A stretch of 64,000 nt of DNA from Streptomyces sp. WMMC500 (GTDB lineage Bacteria; Actinomycetota; Actinomycetes; Streptomycetales; Streptomycetaceae), in NCBI RefSeq assembly GCF_027497195.1, contig NZ_CP114905.1, positions 7,411,001 through 7,475,000 of the forward strand, read 5' to 3'. Below, piece after piece: positions 60,016 through 64,000 of this stretch (within the stretch, counting starts at the first letter, position 1; each line of letters opens with the position of its first letter). The notes below the pieces were generated by a model that worked only from the letters and a program-made list of their open reading frames with translations, made no database searches and was not told the DNA's origin. Made by a program: the position numbers and the translations under genes.

Positions 60016-60813
60016 ATGAGCGATGTACTGGAGCTGGTGGACGTATCGGTGGTCCGCGACGGCAGGGCTCTGGTCGAACAGGTCTCCTGGTCGGTCGCGG
60101 AGGGCGAGCGGTGGATCATCCTCGGCCCCAACGGCGCGGGCAAGACCACACTGTTGAACATCGCCTCCAGCTATCTCTTTCCGTCCACGGGCACCGTCCA
60201 GGTCCTCGGGGAGAAGCTCGGCAGCGTCGACGTCTTCGAGCTCCGCCCGCGCATCGGCATGGCCAGCGCCGCGCTCTCCGAGAAGCTGCCCAAGAGCCAG
60301 ACGGTCCTGCAGACCGTCCTCACCGCCGCGTACGGCATGACCGCCACCTGGCAGGAGAGCTACGAGGCCGTCGACGAGGACCGCGCCAAGGCGTTCCTCG
60401 ACCGCCTCGGCATGAGCGAGTACCTGGAGCGCAGATTCGGCACCCTCTCCGAGGGCGAGCGCAAGCGCACCCAGATCGCCCGCGCCATGATGACCGACCC
60501 CGAACTGCTCCTCCTCGACGAGCCGGCCGCGGGACTCGACCTCGGCGGCCGCGAGGACCTCGTACGCCGCCTCGGCCGGCTGGCCCGCGACCCGTACGCG
60601 CCCTCGATGATCATGGTGACGCACCACGTCGAGGAGATTCCCCCCGGGTTCACGCACGTGCTGATGATCCGGCAGGGCAAGGTCCTCGCCGCCGGACCCA
60701 TCGAGGACGAACTGACCTCCCGCAACCTCTCGCTCTGCTTCGGCCTCCCGCTCGTCCTCGACCGCGCCGGCGACCGCTGGACCGCCCAGGGCCTCCCGAT
60801 GTCCAAGGCGTAG
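60016..60813 (+). CDS. Soluble ABC transporter ATP-binding protein
   Basis: A 265-residue ATPase: Walker A GPNGAGKTT, signature LSEGERKRTQIARAM (LSEGE in place of LSGGQ), Walker B LLLLDEPAAGLD, H-loop MVTHHVEEI. The type with a GLAA-like fold resembles YlmA/YlmB-class ATPases (orphan ATPases without permease). No permease lies beside it. ATG 60016 is clear. The LSEGE signature and orphan state suggest a non-transport role, but this is inference. Confidence 0.9.
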   Translation: MSDVLELVDVSVVRDGRALVEQVSWSVAEGERWIILGPNGAGKTTLLNIASSYLFPSTGTVQVLGEKLGSVDVFELRPRIGMASAALSEKLPKSQTVLQTVLTAAYGMTATWQESYEAVDEDRAKAFLDRLGMSEYLERRFGTLSEGERKRTQIARAMMTDPELLLLDEPAAGLDLGGREDLVRRLGRLARDPYAPSMIMVTHHVEEIPPGFTHVLMIRQGKVLAAGPIEDELTSRNLSLCFGLPLVLDRAGDRWTAQGLPMSKA

Positions 60814-60867
60814 CCGCCGCCCCGGGCATCTGTCCCGAATCCCTTGCCCCGCAATAGCATTGGACCC

Positions 60868-61287
60868 GTGGACGCATGGGTGTGGTGGCTGATCGCCGCC
60901 GTAGGCTTGGGCATTCCCCTGGTGCTGACCGCCATGCCGGAGTTCGGCATGTTCTCGGTCGGCGCGGTCGCCGCCGCCGTGACGGCCGCCCTGGGGGGCG
61001 GACTCACCGTACAAGTGATCGTCTTCGCGGTCGTCTCGACCGCCCTCATCGCGGCCGTCCGACCCGTGGCGCGCCGCCACCGAAGCCAGGGCGGAGCGGC
61101 GACGGGCGTCGACGCCCTCAAGGGCAGACGGGCGGTGGTGCTGGAGCGCGTCGACGGCTCAGGGGGGCGCATCAAGCTCGCCGGCGAGGTGTGGAGTGCA
61201 CGGGCGCTCGACGCGGGCGAGGTTTACGAGCCCGGCCGGCAGGTCGATGTCGTGGACATCGACGGTGCGACCGCCGTCGTCATGTGA
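60868..61287 (+). CDS. NfeD-like membrane protein
   Basis: A 139-residue protein from GTG 60868: three transmembrane helices in the first 75 residues (WWLIAAVGLGIPLVLTAM; FGMFSVGAVAAAVTAALGGG; VQVIVFAVVSTALIAAVRPV) and a C-terminal OB-fold (GRRAVVLERVDGSGGRIKLAGEVWSARALD). It is the short NfeD1b-type, which pairs with SPFH proteins; the next gene is SPFH, 94 bp downstream. A role in membrane microdomain organisation is expected. Confidence 0.92.
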   Translation: MDAWVWWLIAAVGLGIPLVLTAMPEFGMFSVGAVAAAVTAALGGGLTVQVIVFAVVSTALIAAVRPVARRHRSQGGAATGVDALKGRRAVVLERVDGSGGRIKLAGEVWSARALDAGEVYEPGRQVDVVDIDGATAVVM

Positions 61288-61381
61288 GCCGTCAGGTGAC
61301 CGGAAGAGCCCTTACGGGCAAGGCCGTTCTGCCACACTCGGCGGCTGGGCCGCACAATTGGATCACTAACCGGGGAGCAGC

Positions 61382-62344
61382 ATGCAGCCGATCATCATCG
61401 TCCTGATCATCCTGGTGGTGCTCGTCTTCATCGCACTCATCAAGACGATCCAGGTCATCCCGCAGGCCAGTGCGGCCATCGTGGAGCGCTTCGGCCGCTA
61501 CACCCGCACCCTCAACGCCGGCCTCAACATCGTGGTGCCGTTCATCGACACCATCCGCAACCGCGTCGACCTGCGCGAACAAGTCGTGCCGTTCCCACCG
61601 CAGCCCGTGATCACCCAGGACAACCTGGTGGTGAACATCGACACCGTCATCTACTACCAGGTCACCGACGCCCGGGCCGCCACCTACGAGGTCGCCAGCT
61701 ACATCCAGGCCATCGAGCAGCTCACCGTCACCACCCTGCGCAACATCATCGGCGGCATGGACCTGGAGCGCACCCTGACCTCCCGCGAGGAGATCAACGC
61801 CGCGCTGCGCGGCGTCCTCGACGAGGCCACCGGCCGCTGGGGCATCCGCGTCAACCGCGTCGAGCTGAAGGCCATCGAACCGCCCACCTCCATCCAGGAC
61901 TCGATGGAGAAGCAGATGCGCGCCGACCGCGACAAGCGCGCCGCGATCCTCACCGCCGAAGGCGTCCGGCAGTCCGAGATCCTCACCGCCGAGGGCGAGA
62001 AGCAGGCCGCGATCCTGCGCGCCGAGGGCGAGGCCCGCTCCGCGGCGCTGCGCGCCGAGGGCGAGGCGCAGGCCATCCGCACGGTCTTCGAGTCCATCCA
62101 CGCCGGTGACCCGGACCAGAAGCTGCTGTCGTACCAGTACCTGCAGATGCTGCCGAAGATCGCCGAGGGCGACGCGAACAAGCTCTGGATCGTGCCCAGC
62201 GAGATCGGCGATGCCCTGAAGGGACTCGGCGGCGCCCTGGGGAACTTCGGCCCGCCCTCGCCCACCGGCGGCGACGCAGCCGCCGCCCCCAAGGCGAACA
62301 CCCGCAAGGCCCCCACCTACCGCGAGCAGCCCCCGCTGGAGTAG
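61382..62344 (+). CDS. SPFH/Band 7 (stomatin/QmcA-like) membrane protein
   Basis: A 320-residue protein with an N-terminal anchor (PIIIVLIILVVLVFIALI), the SPFH domain (AAIVERFGRYTRTLNAGLN, REQVVPFPPQPVITQDNLVV) and a coiled coil of EGxRQSEILTAEGEKQAAIL repeats. It ends with a Pro-rich tail. QmcA/stomatin proteins assemble rings at the membrane and work with NfeD. ATG 61382 is clear. The operon with nfeD and the strong terminator after it support a two-gene unit. Confidence 0.95.
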   Translation: MQPIIIVLIILVVLVFIALIKTIQVIPQASAAIVERFGRYTRTLNAGLNIVVPFIDTIRNRVDLREQVVPFPPQPVITQDNLVVNIDTVIYYQVTDARAATYEVASYIQAIEQLTVTTLRNIIGGMDLERTLTSREEINAALRGVLDEATGRWGIRVNRVELKAIEPPTSIQDSMEKQMRADRDKRAAILTAEGVRQSEILTAEGEKQAAILRAEGEARSAALRAEGEAQAIRTVFESIHAGDPDQKLLSYQYLQMLPKIAEGDANKLWIVPSEIGDALKGLGGALGNFGPPSPTGGDAAAAPKANTRKAPTYREQPPLE

Positions 62345-62377
62345 GCCCCGCGCCCGCGCACGCACGTCGTACGACAC

Positions 62378-62417
62378 GAGCCCGCCCCCGGTCGTTTCAA
62401 CGACCGGGGGCGGGCTC
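62378..62417. terminator. Strong terminator hairpin after SPFH gene
   Basis: A perfect 17-bp inverted repeat (62378-62394 with 62401-62417) with loop TTTCAA lies between the convergent SPFH and HNH genes. Confidence 0.8.
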
Positions 62418-62456
62418 TCCGCGTACCGCACGGGCGGGGCACGCACGCGCCGGAAC

Positions 62457-62984
62457 TCAGGCGGCGACCGGGACCTCGCGGCCCTCCGACACCGCCAGCC
62501 AGTCCGGCAACTGCTCCCGCTCGCGCACCCCCAGCGCCAGCAGCAGCGCGTCCGCCGGCGTCGGCTCGAACGGCCGCCGCAGCAGCCGCATCCCCGCCTG
62601 CTCCGGCGTCCGGTCCGCCTTGCGGTGGTTGTCCGCGGCGCAGGACGCCACCGTGTTCAGCCAGGTGTCGGCGCCGCCCAGCGCGCGCGGCACGACGTGG
62701 TCCACGGTCGTCGCACGCCGGCCGCAGTACGCGCACCGGTGCCGGTCACGTACCAGCACACCCCGGCGCGACCACGGCGCCCGTCTTCGGAACGGCACCC
62801 GCACGTACCGGCACAGCCGGATCACCTGGGGCACCGGAAGCTCGACGCTCGCCGCCCGCAGCCGCATGCCGGAGTGCGCCTGCTCGACGACGGCCTTGTC
62901 CTGGAGCACCAGCACCACCGCACGGCGGAGCGACACCGTCGACAACGGCTCGAAGCTCGCGTTGAGCACCAGCGTCTCGCGCAT
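62457..62984 (-). CDS. HNH endonuclease-family protein
   Basis: A 175-residue protein. The first 90 residues (ETLVLNASFEPLSTVSLRRA...) are the conserved leader of a bacterial HNH family; the HNH domain is RDRHRCAYCGRRATTVDHVV followed by NTVASCAADNHRKADRTP (Cys-x2-Cys, Asp-His, Asn, Cys). Its second Cys pair is changed to CAADN where CxxCN is typical, so zinc binding may be altered. ATG 62984 has GGAGG 10 bases upstream; GTG 62993 is an alternative. These proteins are widespread in actinomycetes; natural role unknown, not clearly a restriction enzyme. Confidence 0.88.
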   Translation of the reverse strand: MRETLVLNASFEPLSTVSLRRAVVLVLQDKAVVEQAHSGMRLRAASVELPVPQVIRLCRYVRVPFRRRAPWSRRGVLVRDRHRCAYCGRRATTVDHVVPRALGGADTWLNTVASCAADNHRKADRTPEQAGMRLLRRPFEPTPADALLLALGVREREQLPDWLAVSEGREVPVAA

Positions 62985-63067
62985 CCCGGTCACACCTCCC
63001 GACTCGCCTCACCGAGCGGCGAGGTGGCTCCACTGTGCCCCGGGAGATCAGCCGCGACAACGCAATT

Positions 63068-63607
63068 TCAGCCCGCCGCGGGCTCCTCGTGCGTGCCGAT
63101 GAGCCGGGCCCTCGCGAGGGTGTGGAAGCGGAGGTTGAAGCCCACGACGGCCGGTGTCGCCGCCGCGTCGGGACCCAGCTTCTCCTGGTCCACCGCGTAC
63201 ACCGTGAACACGTACCGGTGCTCGCCGTCACCGGGCGGCGGCGCCGCACCTGTGAAGTCGTGGGTCCCGGCGTCGTTCCGCACGGTCACGGCGCCCTGCG
63301 GCAGCCCGGCCATGTCCCCCGTGCCCGCGCCCGCCGGCAGCTCTGTCACGGACGCCGGGATGTCGAACACCGACCAGTGCCAGAACCCGCTGCCGGTCGG
63401 CGCGTCCGGGTCGTAACAGGTGACGGCGAAGCTCCTGGTCCCCTCCGGGAACCCCGACCAGCGCAACTGCGGCGAAGTATTGCCCTTCGCCCCGATCTGC
63501 GCGTCCGGCAGGGGAGCGCCCTCCTTCACGTCGTCGCTGGTGACGGTGAACGACGGCACCGCGGGATGGAAGTCGTGGGGCAGCGGCGGCCGGTTCTGCT
63601 CGGGCAC
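63068..63607 (-). CDS. YbhB/YbcL (PEBP) family protein
   Basis: A 179-residue phosphatidylethanolamine-binding-protein-fold protein. The ligand-site motifs are [39 protein letters not shown] and [12 protein letters not shown] 63607, with GGAGGTG upstream, is chosen over a longer frame. Length matches bacterial YbhB (about 160-180). No signal peptide is visible, so it is cytosolic. Substrate unknown. Confidence 0.93.
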   Translation of the reverse strand: MPEQNRPPLPHDFHPAVPSFTVTSDDVKEGAPLPDAQIGAKGNTSPQLRWSGFPEGTRSFAVTCYDPDAPTGSGFWHWSVFDIPASVTELPAGAGTGDMAGLPQGAVTVRNDAGTHDFTGAAPPPGDGEHRYVFTVYAVDQEKLGPDAAATPAVVGFNLRFHTLARARLIGTHEEPAAG

Positions 63608-63741
63608 GTGAGACACCTCCGGGTGGCTGTGACACAGGGACACGACGTGGCGGTACGCGCACACGCGCACACGCGGTACGCCCGCCACGGCGTCAGCCTA
63701 ACGAGCAGGGGCCGGGGCGCCGCCGCCACACGACGGGCGGC

Positions 63742-64000
63742 TCAGAACCAGTTGCGCCGCGACCCCACCTCGGAGATCCACTGGCCCAGGTACGCGCTCC
63801 AGTCGGTCTCCTGGAAGTCTGTGAGCCCCACCTGGAACTTCCGGAACGAGTCGCCGCCGTCCGTGAACAGCCCCGGCTTCTTGTCCATCTCCACCACCAC
63901 GTCCATCTGGTGCCCGTCGGCGAGGAACGTCAGCTCCACGGCCGTCAGGCCGCGGTACTGCTGCGGCGCGTAGAACTCGATCTCCTGGTAGAACGGCAGC
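63742..64000 (-). CDS. Spo0M-like sporulation-control protein, C-terminal part
   Basis: The gene enters the window from the right; 86 residues are visible from the window edge to the stop at 63742. QEIEFYAPQQYRGLTAVELT and then ADGHQMDVVVEMDKK and WISEVGSRRNWF match the C-terminal region of Spo0M proteins (arrestin-like fold). It is on the minus strand with 134 bp to the PEBP gene. Function in actinomycete development is inferred from the Bacillus relative only. Confidence 0.85.
   Translation of the reverse strand, partial: LPFYQEIEFYAPQQYRGLTAVELTFLADGHQMDVVVEMDKKPGLFTDGGDSFRKFQVGLTDFQETDWSAYLGQWISEVGSRRNWF

Overview
The window is high-GC actinomycete DNA, most likely from Streptomyces or a very close relative. 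The reasons are the extreme third-position GC, frequent GTG and TTG starts, a chaplin-type cell-surface protein, the hydroxyectoine cluster, a GATC-binding nucleoid protein (Gbn-like) and several gene families known mainly from streptomycetes. From memory, gene content and order largely follow the S. coelicolor core stretch around SCO1867 to about SCO1793; this is family knowledge, not a search result.

Layout: 1-443 is the end of a DsbA-family gene. 568-3861 (minus strand) is ectABCD for 5-hydroxyectoine. 4272-6561 holds an amidohydrolase and an LAETG sortase-anchored surface protein. 6646-9661 (minus) is cobQ, a small membrane protein and a PiT phosphate permease. 9823-16869 carries an aldolase, a hydrolase, a HEAT-like protein, a VOC protein, an ABC-F ATPase preceded by a possible 7-codon leader peptide, the Gbn-like protein and an enoyl-CoA hydratase. 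16974-20774 is an Asp23/AmaP envelope-stress cluster with a divergent low-complexity 'P10' gene and a 114-bp tandem repeat between them. 20997-25918 (minus) is an SDR lacking the usual catalytic residues, SURF1, a DEDDh-BRCT exonuclease and a two-component pair. 26138-30015 holds a LysR regulator, a divergent AhpD-like/ECF41 sigma pair and a YhhN protein. 30104-38793 holds a subtilase, moaA, tyrS and the TldD/PmbA pair.

38794-45911 looks like an accessory insert with looser codon use. It contains a frameshifted and internally deleted superfamily 2 helicase pseudogene, followed by an intact 1517-residue RHS/YD-repeat toxin with a type VII secretion-like N terminus and a ParB-like C-terminal domain, and its translationally coupled putative immunity gene. 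Core genes resume at 45912 with fabG-fabI (FAS II), a GntR/MFS divergon, two microproteins, sixA, a WYL regulator, serB, an FHA-FHA-ABC exporter, a second two-component pair, a chaplin, an ABC ATPase, an NfeD-SPFH membrane-domain operon, an HNH nuclease, a PEBP-family protein and the end of a Spo0M-like gene. No tRNA, rRNA, CRISPR array or intact insertion sequence was seen.
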